Source: Clostridia bacterium (GTDB taxonomy: Bacteria > Bacillota > Clostridia > Oscillospirales > CAG-382). Taken from it: 52,131 bases of DNA. The position numbers and the translations under genes are program-made. Shown here piece after piece: positions 1 through 6,698 of this stretch (positions within the stretch are counted from its first letter, which is position 1; every line of letters begins with the position of its first letter). The stretch is from positions 1 to 52,131 of the forward strand of contig JAFQHW010000018.1 in the NCBI GenBank assembly GCA_017397805.1. The letters are read 5' to 3'. The notes beneath the pieces were generated by a model that was not told the origin of the DNA, searched no databases, and saw nothing but the letters and a program-made list of their open reading frames with translations.

Positions 1-100
1 AAATTCAACAGCTATCATAAAAAAGGATAGACAAACTACCCTCTATTATAAAAATAGAGAGTCCCCCCAAAATCGTTATTGTTTTTTGTTTGGCATAATC

Positions 101-129
101 ATTATAACACTTTTTTCTGTGTTTGTCAA
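101..129 (-). promoter_or_regulatory. Consensus leftward promoter firing off the left edge
   Basis: On the minus strand TTGACA (124-129) and TATAAT (101-106) are separated by exactly 17 bases, a perfect housekeeping-type promoter. It starts just beyond the terminator of the four-helix-bundle gene and reads out of the window, so the transcribed gene is not visible. A 9-bp inverted repeat (CACTTTTTT at 108-116, AAAAAAGTG at 131-139) brackets the -35 box and could be an operator or a second hairpin arm. Confidence 0.7.
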
Positions 130-130
130 G

Positions 131-163
131 AAAAAAGTGCCAGGATGCAAACATCCCAGCACT
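131..163 (-). terminator. Rho-independent terminator of the four-helix-bundle gene
   Basis: Read on the minus strand, an 11-12 bp stem (AGTGCTGGGATG with CATCCTGGCACT) closes a TTTG loop and runs into six T residues. It sits a few bases after the second, downstream stop of the four-helix-bundle reading frame (170-172). That position supports the view that the original gene extended past the internal TAG. Confidence 0.8.
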
Positions 164-169
164 GGTTGG

Positions 170-514
170 TTATTGTCTTGTTTTTGTGGTGTTAATGGAG
201 GCAATGAGCATCCGGCGGATTGAGCCGCAGTCGTGCAGATACATTTTAACGACTTCTTCTGGTAGAAGTTCAGCCTTCTACATTAGTTCTAACCAATACT
301 CTGCTTCATAACATTCTTTTAGGGCGATCTGCAACTTTGCAGTAAAATCTGCTTTGCTATGCGCATACTTAGCTTCGCGGATATTTGCTCCAATACTTGT
401 ACCGCTTCGTTCAAGCTGGTTTGATAAAGAATAATGTCCTTTTATATCATCTGTCAGTTTTAATATTTGAAATGCAAATTCTGTTGACATATCAGCAAGT
501 TTATTTTCAGCCAT
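170..514 (-). pseudogene. Four-helix-bundle protein (23S rRNA-IVS/S23 family), interrupted by an in-frame TAG
   Basis: The frame encodes a protein of the four-helix-bundle family related to proteins of 23S rRNA intervening sequences and to Avd accessory proteins of diversity-generating retroelements. Family hallmarks seen are the N-terminal helix, the SGTSIGANIREA segment and ALKECYEAEYWLEL. A TAG at 278-280 stops it after about 78 residues. The same frame then continues for 35 sense codons with a typical family C-terminus (DCGSIRRMLIAS) to TAA at 170-172, giving the usual length of about 114. The start chosen is ATG at 514, because a good AAAGAGG lies 8 bases upstream; the GTG at 523 overlaps that site. 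Either this is a recent nonsense mutant or a truncated three-helix product is made. Neighbouring genes use TAG as a normal stop, so codon reassignment is unlikely. No reverse transcriptase is present in the window. Confidence 0.8.
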
Positions 515-535
515 TGAAATCACCTCTTTGAATAC

Positions 536-564
536 ATTATATCACAGCTCTTGATGATTTTCAA
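536..564 (-). promoter_or_regulatory. Promoter of the four-helix-bundle gene
   Basis: Minus-strand TTGAAA (559-564), a 17-base spacer and TATAAT (536-541) lie just upstream of the ribosome-binding site of the four-helix-bundle gene. The hairpin array begins immediately upstream, at 570, so the array is not part of this transcript if the promoter is the main one. Confidence 0.75.
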
Positions 565-595
565 TGAAATCGCGCGAGCGCGAAGAAATCCTCAC

Positions 596-617
596 TCCGC
601 TTGCGGAACACTTAGTT
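596..617 (+). repeat. 22-bp direct repeat flanking the hairpin array, copy 1
   Basis: A perfect 22-bp sequence containing the TCCGC-TT-GCGGA hairpin followed by ACACTTAGTT. The identical second copy is at 805-826, 209 bases further on, so the two copies bracket the main body of the array. They could be recombination or duplication boundaries of the element. Confidence 0.85.
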
Positions 618-804
618 CGAAAAAAAGTCTTTTGTCCGATAGACAAAATTTAGTGAAGTTTGGGCAATGCCCAAGTGAAGCAGCGGCGTTGCCGCTGTGA
701 AGCATTGCGCTTCGCACAACGTGAAGTTAAGTGCTCCGTATATCGTGCCGTAGGCACACTTCATGCGCCGAAGGTGCGCTTCACATCCGAAGGATGCTTC
801 ACGT

Positions 805-826
805 TCCGCTTGCGGAACACTTAGTT
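805..826 (+). repeat. 22-bp direct repeat flanking the hairpin array, copy 2
   Basis: Identical to 596-617. In this copy the stem is extended to seven pairs (GTTCCGC with GCGGAAC, 803-818). It ends next to the terminator of the tRNA-Leu gene. Confidence 0.85.
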
Positions 827-834
827 GCACCACT

Positions 835-864
835 AAAAAAGGATGCCTTAGAGCATCCTTTTTT
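835..864 (-). terminator. Terminator of tRNA-Leu
   Basis: On the minus strand, directly after the tRNA CCA end, GGATGC and GCATCC pair around a six-base loop and are followed by six T residues. The A-tract on the other side makes the stem longer and symmetrical. Confidence 0.85.
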
Positions 865-866
865 AG

Positions 867-953
867 TGGTGCCGGTGGCGGGGGTCGAACCCGCACGGTA
901 TCGCTACCACTGGATTTTGAGTCCAGCACGTCTGCCAATTCCATCACACCGGC
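867..953 (-). tRNA. tRNA-Leu (anticodon CAA), CCA encoded
   Basis: The minus strand folds as a long-variable-arm tRNA. The acceptor stem is GCCGGTG with CACCGGC, and the T arm carries GGTTCGACCCC. The anticodon stem TGGA/TCCA has loop CTCAAAA, giving anticodon CAA, which reads UUG leucine codons. The discriminator base is A and the CCA is encoded (867-869). The short variable stem around GGTAGCGATACC is typical of a class II tRNA. No separate promoter is evident; it may be read from the C39-like gene just upstream. Confidence 0.93.
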
Positions 954-960
954 TTATGTG

Positions 961-981
961 TTCCCCCGATAAACGGGGGAA
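961..981. other. Perfect 8-bp hairpin between the C39-like gene and tRNA-Leu
   Basis: TTCCCCCG and CGGGGGAA pair around a 5-base loop. In the direction of transcription (minus) no T-run follows it, so it is not an ordinary terminator for the peptidase gene. It may be a processing site or a boundary between mRNA and tRNA. On the plus strand a T-rich stretch does follow, but no plus-strand gene is seen upstream. Confidence 0.55.
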
Positions 982-991
982 GTTTTTGCTT

Positions 992-1981
992 TTATTTACT
1001 GAAAACCCAGAACTGACCGCCGCTTATTTGTCTAATTACGCGATCGTAGTCCCATTCGGTAAGACAGTTCTCGTACTTTCCGCTATCGGCTAACAAAAGC
1101 TTGCCGTCATCGGTAATACCTCTGATGAGAAGAAAATGCCTACCCATTGTGAAGTCACCGTAACTAACAACGGTAAGTAACAGCTTGCCTTGCTTCAACG
1201 CAGAAACAACTGCGTTCTTGTCGTAACTGCTTATGGTAGTGCAATTAATGCCGTACATAGCAGAAACTGCGGGGAATAAACCGTAAGCAGTGCCTCTGCC
1301 ACTTACGAAATAGCCGTGGCTTGCAGACCAATCGCCCATTTTGTCAGGAGTAATAACGTAGTCCGTCAAGTTGGAAACGACCATAGCCATAGAGGTAGGA
1401 CCGCAACCGTAGCCGCCGATAGTAGCGTTACCGTAGGGGTGGGAAGTGTAAGCATCCCAAGTCTGCTCATAGTATATAAACGAAGAACCGTCGTTTTGTT
1501 TAAGTATTGCGTAGCTACCGTAGAATCCTGCGGAACCGTCGCCGTTAACGTCGGCATCGGTGTCAATATCGGGTGTAGCTTCCGTATCGTCATCATTCTC
1601 AGGCACGCTGGGTTCCTGAGGCACAACCACGGGCGGAACGTACAAAGCGGGTGCTTTCCCTGCCGCCATATACAAAGAATTAAGGTCTATGGAAGCCAAA
1701 TTCTTATCTGCAGGTGTGCTTAACGTATAATCGCTGTTAGCAAACAAATCTTGCTCAGGCAGGTCGTTGTTGTTTAAAACGTTGCCCATGGGCACAAGCT
1801 CCCCGGTAGGAGCAGAGGGTGCAATCGTAGGAACGGAAGCCGTTACGTCGCCCGCAACGGGCATATTAAAATCCTGCCATACGAAGTACCCGCAAGGAAC
1901 GACCATCAACGCCCAACAAAGAATAATGCAAAACAACTTTGCGCTTGCGTTTCTTATCTTAATGCCCAAAGCTTGTTGCAC
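992..1981 (-). CDS. Membrane-anchored or secreted C39-like (papain-fold) peptidase
   Basis: 329 residues. An N-terminal hydrophobic segment (about 15-35) acts as signal or anchor. A long acidic, proline-rich linker (about 40-150, including DTDADVNGDGS) follows, then a C-terminal C39-like cysteine peptidase domain. The probable catalytic residues are Cys193 in GYGCGPTSMAM, His282 in GRHFLLIRG and Asp299 in LLADSG, in the order expected of the fold. The substrate is unknown; such proteins often act on peptides at the cell surface. The start at 1981 is a GTG whose Shine-Dalgarno sequence almost touches it. A TTG at 1969, about 11 bases from GGAGG, is an alternative start 4 codons in. It has its own promoter and is followed by a hairpin and tRNA-Leu. 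Confidence 0.85.
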   Translation of the reverse strand: MQQALGIKIRNASAKLFCIILCWALMVVPCGYFVWQDFNMPVAGDVTASVPTIAPSAPTGELVPMGNVLNNNDLPEQDLFANSDYTLSTPADKNLASIDLNSLYMAAGKAPALYVPPVVVPQEPSVPENDDDTEATPDIDTDADVNGDGSAGFYGSYAILKQNDGSSFIYYEQTWDAYTSHPYGNATIGGYGCGPTSMAMVVSNLTDYVITPDKMGDWSASHGYFVSGRGTAYGLFPAVSAMYGINCTTISSYDKNAVVSALKQGKLLLTVVSYGDFTMGRHFLLIRGITDDGKLLLADSGKYENCLTEWDYDRVIRQISGGQFWVFSK

Positions 1982-2011
1982 CTCCCTCTGAGCAGTTCCT
2001 TATCCTTGAAG

Positions 2012-2040
2012 ATTATACCACAGCTTTATACAAAAATCAA
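2012..2040 (-). promoter_or_regulatory. Promoter of the C39-like peptidase gene
   Basis: Minus-strand TTGATT (2035-2040), 17-base spacer, TATAAT (2012-2017). It lies in the gap between the membrane-protein gene and the peptidase gene. Confidence 0.65.
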
Positions 2041-2058
2041 GTATTTTTTCAAAATTTA

Positions 2059-3015
2059 TTACTCGTCAACATTTACAATGTTTGCGGGGGCATTATCCCC
2101 ATCTTCAATGCACTTTTGCTTTTTTTGCCTTTCGTACTGATGCACGTTAAGGGAAAACAGTCTTACGTATATACAGATAACGATAAATATATCCGCCGCA
2201 CAGAAAACGGGATGCCAATTCGCCCCTGCCTTGCCTGCAAAAAACAGAACCAAAGCGGGAATACTGAAAACGAGAGAAGCAGAGGCGGCAACCAACCCAA
2301 ACAAAAAGTAAAGGGAGGGCATCGCCTTTTTGAAATAAAATCTGCTTTCATACACTGTAAAGAGCAGGGTAAAGCCCATGCCTATCAAGTGATAGTTGTA
2401 AAGAGTGCCGTAACCGTTACCGCTTTGCAAAAGAAAATCGTAAATGATCTTTATAGCCATAGCCGCAGAAGGCAGCATGGACATAACGGCAAAGGTCTCA
2501 CTGCCGCTTACACTGCCGTCCGCGTCCAAATTCTTTTTGTTGGCGCCGTAAAGATAAAATACGAAAGAACCTGCCAAAAGCAACAGAAATACCAGATACA
2601 ATACGGAAACCTTGCTGCTTTCAACCCCGCCGGCTATTTCCTTGGTGAACAACACGTACATATTGCCGTGGTCATAACCTTCACCGGCGAAAAATTCTCT
2701 GCACAAACAGAAAACGAAAAGAGCCGCAAGCAAGAACCCCATTATGCTGTAGACTATCCTTGATGGGATGGCAGAAAAATCCACCTTTTTGCCCAGCCGC
2801 TTACGGAAAACCGCGGTGGCGGCGATATATCCCGCAGCGCATATTATCAAAATTAAATTAACGGGACCGTAATACTCCACGTTGTCGGAGCTGTACATAT
2901 TAATACCGCTTTCGTCCGCACAGTGAAAAATACTCACCGTCATAAAAATACCTGCGGTTACTGCGGCAAAAAGAGAAAAAAGCAAAACCGCCTTATAAAA
3001 TGTCTTGTAGTTCAT
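2059..3015 (-). CDS. Polytopic membrane protein of unknown function
   Basis: 318 residues with about seven to eight hydrophobic segments, starting with one at roughly 8-28 and then at about 52-68, 88-108, 140-157 and several more through residue 290. The C-terminus is short, charged and probably cytoplasmic. I do not recognise a family. An upstream AAGGAAG supports the ATG at 3015, and the gene has its own promoter at 3057-3085. It precedes the C39-like gene, which has its own promoter; no terminator is seen between them, so some readthrough is possible. It is divergent from the sporulation pair, and nothing links it to that function. Confidence 0.75.
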   Translation of the reverse strand: MNYKTFYKAVLLFSLFAAVTAGIFMTVSIFHCADESGINMYSSDNVEYYGPVNLILIICAAGYIAATAVFRKRLGKKVDFSAIPSRIVYSIMGFLLAALFVFCLCREFFAGEGYDHGNMYVLFTKEIAGGVESSKVSVLYLVFLLLLAGSFVFYLYGANKKNLDADGSVSGSETFAVMSMLPSAAMAIKIIYDFLLQSGNGYGTLYNYHLIGMGFTLLFTVYESRFYFKKAMPSLYFLFGLVAASASLVFSIPALVLFFAGKAGANWHPVFCAADIFIVICIYVRLFSLNVHQYERQKKQKCIEDGDNAPANIVNVDE

Positions 3016-3056
3016 CAGATTACTTCCTTAAGCCTTTATGATATACCTGTACGTTG

Positions 3057-3085
3057 ATTATACATCAAAAAATTACTTATGTAAA
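3057..3085 (-). promoter_or_regulatory. Promoter of the polytopic membrane protein gene
   Basis: Minus-strand TTTACA (3080-3085), 17-base spacer, TATAAT (3057-3062), about 40 bases before the ATG. Confidence 0.65.
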
Positions 3086-3150
3086 GAGGTTTTTTGGGGG
3101 TTATCAAAATTTCATTTCGTGCATATGGTTTACAAAAGGAGAGGATTGGT

Positions 3151-4086
3151 ATGAAGCACTTTGCAGTTATGTTTTTTATTATCGCTCTTTGGTGTACCGC
3201 GTTACCCTCTTTGCAAAGCATAGGCTTCGGCGATGGAGTGCACGCGGCGGTCGGTGAAGAAAGCAAAGAGGAGAGCGTGGAAGAAAGTGCGCCTTCTTTT
3301 GAAAGCGTACAGCCCCTTTCCGTGCGCGTAAAAACAGAAAAAGAGGATCTGCACCTCAGTATTGAAGAATACACCGCAAGGGCGCTCAGCGCCGTTATGG
3401 CAGAGGACGCACCTACGGAAGCGCTTAAAGCGCAGGCTGTGGCAATACGCTCTTTTGCGTTGCACAGATTAAACAATCCGTGCCACGAGGATTTTGACGT
3501 GTGCGTCAACCCCAACTGCTGTTATCCGCTGTCCAATACTCCCGCGGTTTTGTGCGTAAAAGCCGCCTCCGACACCAAGGGACAGATTTTATGCTACGAA
3601 AACGAAGCTGTTTTAGGACTTAGCCATTTATCTTCTTGTATTTGCACCGAGTCCTACGGCGACTGCCCTTATTTGCAATCGGTACCCGTATACAACGAGG
3701 AGCAGTTCGAGTGCTATAAAACCCACTATAGCTTCGAGGAGGCACTGCTTGCCACCGAACTTTCTCTTGACCTTGCCTCTTTGCCCGATAAGCTTGAGGA
3801 TTGGGTGGACCACATTGAATTTACGTCCGGTAACCGCGTTAAAACCGTAAGCGTTTGCGGCAAAAGCTTTAGCGGAGGTGAATTTTCTCACCTTTTAGGG
3901 TTGGACAGCCTTTGTTTTACCGTTAATACCAACGCTAACGGCTTTGACGTGGTCTGCTACGGCAGCGGAAGCGGCTACGGACTTTCCCGCTGTACCGCAA
4001 TGCTTATGGGAGCAGAGGGCAAAGATTACAGGGAAATATTAAGCTGTTTTTATCCCGAAACCGAATTGAGATTTATTAAGGACTAA
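3151..4086 (+). CDS. spoIID: SpoIID/LytB-domain protein, probable stage II sporulation protein D
   Basis: 311 residues with an N-terminal hydrophobic signal anchor (about 4-20), an acidic linker and a SpoIID domain. In the family SpoIID is a lytic transglycosylase that thins septal peptidoglycan with SpoIIP during engulfment. The signature EALKAQAVAIRSFAL is present and the conserved glutamate is Glu85 in AVMAEDAP. The ATG at 3151 has AAAGGAGAGG upstream; the longer frame from 3094 would bury the signal sequence. An M23 protein follows 93 bases later, the classical spoIID-spoIIQ neighbourhood of clostridia. I could not make out a convincing sporulation sigma-factor promoter upstream. Confidence 0.88.
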   Translation: MKHFAVMFFIIALWCTALPSLQSIGFGDGVHAAVGEESKEESVEESAPSFESVQPLSVRVKTEKEDLHLSIEEYTARALSAVMAEDAPTEALKAQAVAIRSFALHRLNNPCHEDFDVCVNPNCCYPLSNTPAVLCVKAASDTKGQILCYENEAVLGLSHLSSCICTESYGDCPYLQSVPVYNEEQFECYKTHYSFEEALLATELSLDLASLPDKLEDWVDHIEFTSGNRVKTVSVCGKSFSGGEFSHLLGLDSLCFTVNTNANGFDVVCYGSGSGYGLSRCTAMLMGAEGKDYREILSCFYPETELRFIKD

Positions 4087-4179
4087 AATTTTACAAACCG
4101 TAGAATATTTTACTTTCGGAAAGTGCAAAATAGGGTAAAGCCCAAAAGCACGGGCAATAAATTTTCCGGAGGATTTTCT

Positions 4180-4989
4180 ATGGACAACAAAAACAATTTA
4201 CCCGTAAACCCTGATGAGGAAAAGAAAAAGACCCCAAAAGCCAAAAAGAAAAAGGCACTTTCGAGGCGCACCGTATCCGCGATTTATATGGGTGTGGCGC
4301 TGTGTATGGTGGCTATGCTGACTATCAGTATGGTGAGCACCACCGACAAGATACAGGACGTCACCGACGATTTGGAGTTTCCCGATATAAGTCTGCCCGA
4401 CGTTTCCATAAACGTCCCTCAACCGGACGTATCTCAGGGCAATGGGGTGCTTAACGGCGATGATGACGAAAAACCCGTGGGCAATACCGTATCCGGCGTT
4501 ACGGACGATATAACCAAACCCGAAGAAGACGGTGAAAGCGAAACGGAAAGCACCGTGCAAACTCCCGTAGCGGTTTACGTTCGCCCCGTAAGCGGAGAGG
4601 TGACCAAGGGGTACGCAATGGATACTTTGGTATTTTCCGAAACTATGCAGGATTTCAGAACCCATTGCGGAGTGGACATAGCCGCAGAATCGGGTACTGC
4701 AGTTAAATCCTATACCGACGGAACCGTCAGCAAGGTGGAATACGACCCCTTTATGGGCACATCGGTGGTAATAAGTCACGATAAAGGTGTAAGCTCCGTG
4801 TACAGGAACCTGAACGCCGAACTGCCCGAAGGCATTGAGGAGGGCAAAAAGGTCAAAGCGGGCGAAGTTATAGGAACCGTAGGTGAAAGCGCGCTTATCG
4901 AAATCGCAGAGCCTGCACATCTGCACTTTGAGCTTTGGATGAACGGCGATTGCGTAAATGCGGAAAAAGAGATAGAGCATATGGAATAA
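4180..4989 (+). CDS. M23 (LytM) family protein, SpoIIQ-like
   Basis: 269 residues. A lysine-rich cytoplasmic tail is followed by one membrane segment (about 33-51), an acidic linker (55-125) and a C-terminal M23 peptidase domain. Zinc-ligand motifs are intact: His162 and Asp166 in THCGVDI, and His247/His249 in AHLHFEL. In clostridia SpoIIQ is an M23 protein that spans the forespore membrane, pairs with SpoIIIAH and keeps endopeptidase motifs, whereas the Bacillus version has lost activity. Location after spoIID supports SpoIIQ; a vegetative M23 hydrolase is the alternative. The ATG at 4180 follows CCGGAGG at good spacing. A strong terminator follows. spoIIID, the usual next gene, is absent here. 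Confidence 0.82.
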   Translation: MDNKNNLPVNPDEEKKKTPKAKKKKALSRRTVSAIYMGVALCMVAMLTISMVSTTDKIQDVTDDLEFPDISLPDVSINVPQPDVSQGNGVLNGDDDEKPVGNTVSGVTDDITKPEEDGESETESTVQTPVAVYVRPVSGEVTKGYAMDTLVFSETMQDFRTHCGVDIAAESGTAVKSYTDGTVSKVEYDPFMGTSVVISHDKGVSSVYRNLNAELPEGIEEGKKVKAGEVIGTVGESALIEIAEPAHLHFELWMNGDCVNAEKEIEHME

Positions 4990-4994
4990 AATAC

Positions 4995-5042
4995 GGGAGG
5001 GTGTCAAGCTGAAGCGACGTTTGCGCCCTCCCTTTTCTTTTG
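4995..5042 (+). terminator. Terminator after the spoIIQ-like gene
   Basis: GGGAGGG (4995-5001) pairs with CCCTCCC (5026-5032), followed by TTTTCTTTT. It separates the sporulation pair from the division cluster. Confidence 0.8.
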
Positions 5043-5130
5043 CTCCTTGAAAAATAAAAGCTTGCGGTCTGCGAGCATTGTAAAGGGTAAAAATGCTTCG
5101 AAAAAAATTCAAAAAATGTTAAATTCCCTA

Positions 5131-5159
5131 TTGCTTTTTCCTTTTTTATAATATATAAT
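5131..5159 (+). promoter_or_regulatory. Promoter of the division and cell-wall cluster
   Basis: TTGCTT (5131-5136), 17-base spacer, TATAAT (5154-5159), in an AT-rich gap ahead of mraZ. The 5' leader of about 140 bases to the mraZ start is where MraZ-type repressors usually bind direct repeats; I did not identify clear copies of those repeats. Confidence 0.6.
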
Positions 5160-5306
5160 ATGCGTATAACGGTGGGAGTTTGTGGTATTAGGTGCAATAA
5201 AAACCCAAATTTTCTACCAAAATTTGCAAACGTGTCCCTAAAAACTTAAAAAATGCCGTTTTTTCGATTCGCGGACGGCAAATTCCGAAAGAAAGGGGTG
5301 GGCAGT

Positions 5307-5729
5307 GTGTTTGTAGGCGAATATAGGCATAATCTTGACAGCAAGGGCAGACTGTCCGTACCCGTAAAGCTTAGGGAAAAATTAGGGGCGGAGTTCGTTA
5401 TGTGCCGCAGCTTTGACAAGTGTATTATGATCCACCCGATGGAGTCGTGGCAAGCTTTTGCGGAAAAGCTTTCTCAGCTTCAAGTGGTAGAGGACAGAAA
5501 CATTAAGCGTTATTTCTTTTCAGGTGCATTGCCCACTTCTCTTGACGGACAGGGCAGGGTAATAATCCCTCAGTATTTCAGGGATTATGCAGGCATCGAT
5601 AAAAACGTGGTGCTTATAGGCAACAACACCCATTTGGAGTTGTGGGATGAAGCAAATTGGGATGCGGAGCTTTCTACGGGATTGCAAAGCGAGGACATTA
5701 TGGCTCGTCTTATAGAATTGGGCTTCTGA
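5307..5729 (+). CDS. mraZ: MraZ, DNA-binding repressor of the division cluster
   Basis: 140 residues, made of two AbrB/SpoVT-like MraZ domains. The N-terminal half has GEYRHNLDSKGRLSVP and the C-terminal half repeats it as LDGQGRVIIPQYFRDYAG. MraZ is a conserved DNA-binding protein that represses its own division operon, and it is first in the operon here as usual. The start chosen is GTG at 5307, giving VFVGEY, the family's normal N-terminus. It lies 8 bases after AAAGGGG; the frame upstream to 5253 is not conserved in character. rsmH begins one base after the stop. Confidence 0.95.
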   Translation: MFVGEYRHNLDSKGRLSVPVKLREKLGAEFVMCRSFDKCIMIHPMESWQAFAEKLSQLQVVEDRNIKRYFFSGALPTSLDGQGRVIIPQYFRDYAGIDKNVVLIGNNTHLELWDEANWDAELSTGLQSEDIMARLIELGF

Positions 5730-5730
5730 T

Positions 5731-6654
5731 ATGGAGTTTAAGCATTATACCGTACTTAAAGAGGAAGCAGTTGAGCTTCTTGACATAAAAGAAGGCGGCG
5801 TGTACGTGGACTGCACCTTAGGCGGTGCGGGGCATACCGAGCTTATACTTGAAAAGCTTAAAGGCGGCAGGGTTATCGGTATCGATAGGGATGAGGATGC
5901 CTTGAGAGCCGCGGCGGAGCGTCTGAACGACGATAGATTTGCTGCGGTTAAAAGCAATTTTTCAGAGCTGGACACGGTGCTTTCTCAGCTGAATATCGAC
6001 GCTGTTGACGGTATCCTGATGGATCTGGGCGTATCTTCTTATCAGCTTGATACGGCTGAACGCGGATTTTCCTACAACAATGAAGGCCCCTTGGATATGC
6101 GTATGGACACCTCGGCACCCCTTGACGGAGCTATGGTGATAAACGGATATTCCGCAGAGGAGCTCAGCCGTATATTTTACGAATACGGCGAGGAACGTTA
6201 CAGCAGGCGAATAGCGGCGGAGATAGAAAAGCGCCGCAGTGTAAGTCCGTACACTACTACCACACAGCTTTACGATACGGTGTATGAAACCATAAGAGGC
6301 AGTAAGACGGACAAGCTTTCCTCAGTAAAACGCGTGTTCCAAGCGGTGCGTATAGAAGTTAACGGTGAACTCAGTGCCGTTGAAGACGCTATAGACAAAG
6401 GTATAAAGCTACTTAAACCTCAAGGAAGAATAGCCATAATCAGCTTCCACTCCTTGGAGGACAGAATAGTTAAAACACGCTTCGGCAGTGCGGCAAAAGG
6501 CTGTGATTGCCCGCCTGATTTACCTATATGCGTGTGCGGCAAAAAGCCGATAATAAAGCTTATAACGCGTAAGCCCGTATTGCCCTCTCAAAAAGAGCTT
6601 GCGGAAAACAGCCGTTCCCACAGCGCGAAGCTGCGTTGCGGAGAAAAAATTTAA
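5731..6654 (+). CDS. rsmH: 16S rRNA (cytosine1402-N4)-methyltransferase RsmH
   Basis: 307 residues, normal length. It methylates N4 of C1402 in the decoding centre of 16S rRNA using S-adenosylmethionine. Visible motifs are the SAM loop DCTLGGAGHT (27-36), GIDRDEDAL, MDLGVSSYQLD, GPLDMRMD and the C-terminal IISFHSLEDRIVK. It immediately follows mraZ, as in most bacteria, and is almost certainly co-transcribed with it. Confidence 0.97.
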   Translation: MEFKHYTVLKEEAVELLDIKEGGVYVDCTLGGAGHTELILEKLKGGRVIGIDRDEDALRAAAERLNDDRFAAVKSNFSELDTVLSQLNIDAVDGILMDLGVSSYQLDTAERGFSYNNEGPLDMRMDTSAPLDGAMVINGYSAEELSRIFYEYGEERYSRRIAAEIEKRRSVSPYTTTTQLYDTVYETIRGSKTDKLSSVKRVFQAVRIEVNGELSAVEDAIDKGIKLLKPQGRIAIISFHSLEDRIVKTRFGSAAKGCDCPPDLPICVCGKKPIIKLITRKPVLPSQKELAENSRSHSAKLRCGEKI

Positions 6655-6698
6655 GAAAGGTACAGACTGCGGATAAAACCGCGGCAGGTGAGGATATA

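Larger units (their letters stand above)
570..826. repeat. Array of nine to ten small hairpins joined by GTGAAG and CTTCAC boxes
   Basis: This gene-free stretch consists almost wholly of short perfect or near-perfect stem-loops: 570-583, 596-607, 630-648, 660-674, 681-697, 705-719 (one mismatch), 745-757, 765-777, 785-795 and 803-818. Stem sequences all differ, but the linkers repeat. GTGAAG occurs at 653-658, 675-680, 697-702 and 721-726, at 22-24 base intervals. CTTCA or CTTCAC occurs at 759-763, 779-784 and 797-802. The two linker types are reverse complements, so the left and right halves could pair and leave each hairpin as a side branch. Loops are tiny (TT, GAA, GTT, AAT). It lies between the tRNA-Leu terminator and the promoter of the four-helix-bundle gene. 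It contains no credible reading frame and matches no RNA or repeat class I can name. Confidence 0.8.

Noticed and set aside
170..514. Part of a diversity-generating retroelement (Avd)
   Set aside because: The protein family overlaps with Avd, but there is no reverse transcriptase, template repeat or variable repeat in the visible sequence.
570..826. CRISPR-like regularly spaced array
   Set aside because: The repeated part is only a 6-base box and spacing is 18-24 bases. The intervening units are hairpins rather than unique spacers, and no cas genes are present.
612..1093. Several open frames across the hairpin array and tRNA on both strands
   Set aside because: They run through the array and tRNA-Leu, have no ribosome-binding site and no protein-like composition.
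3094..3150. Longer N-terminus of the SpoIID-like gene
   Set aside because: The extension would place 19 residues before the signal sequence, and the ribosome-binding site AAAGGAGAGG lies inside it, just before ATG 3151.
3100..3150. Sporulation sigma-factor promoter ahead of the SpoIID-like gene
   Set aside because: A CATATGGT resembles a sigma-E -10 box, but no matching -35 is at the right distance.
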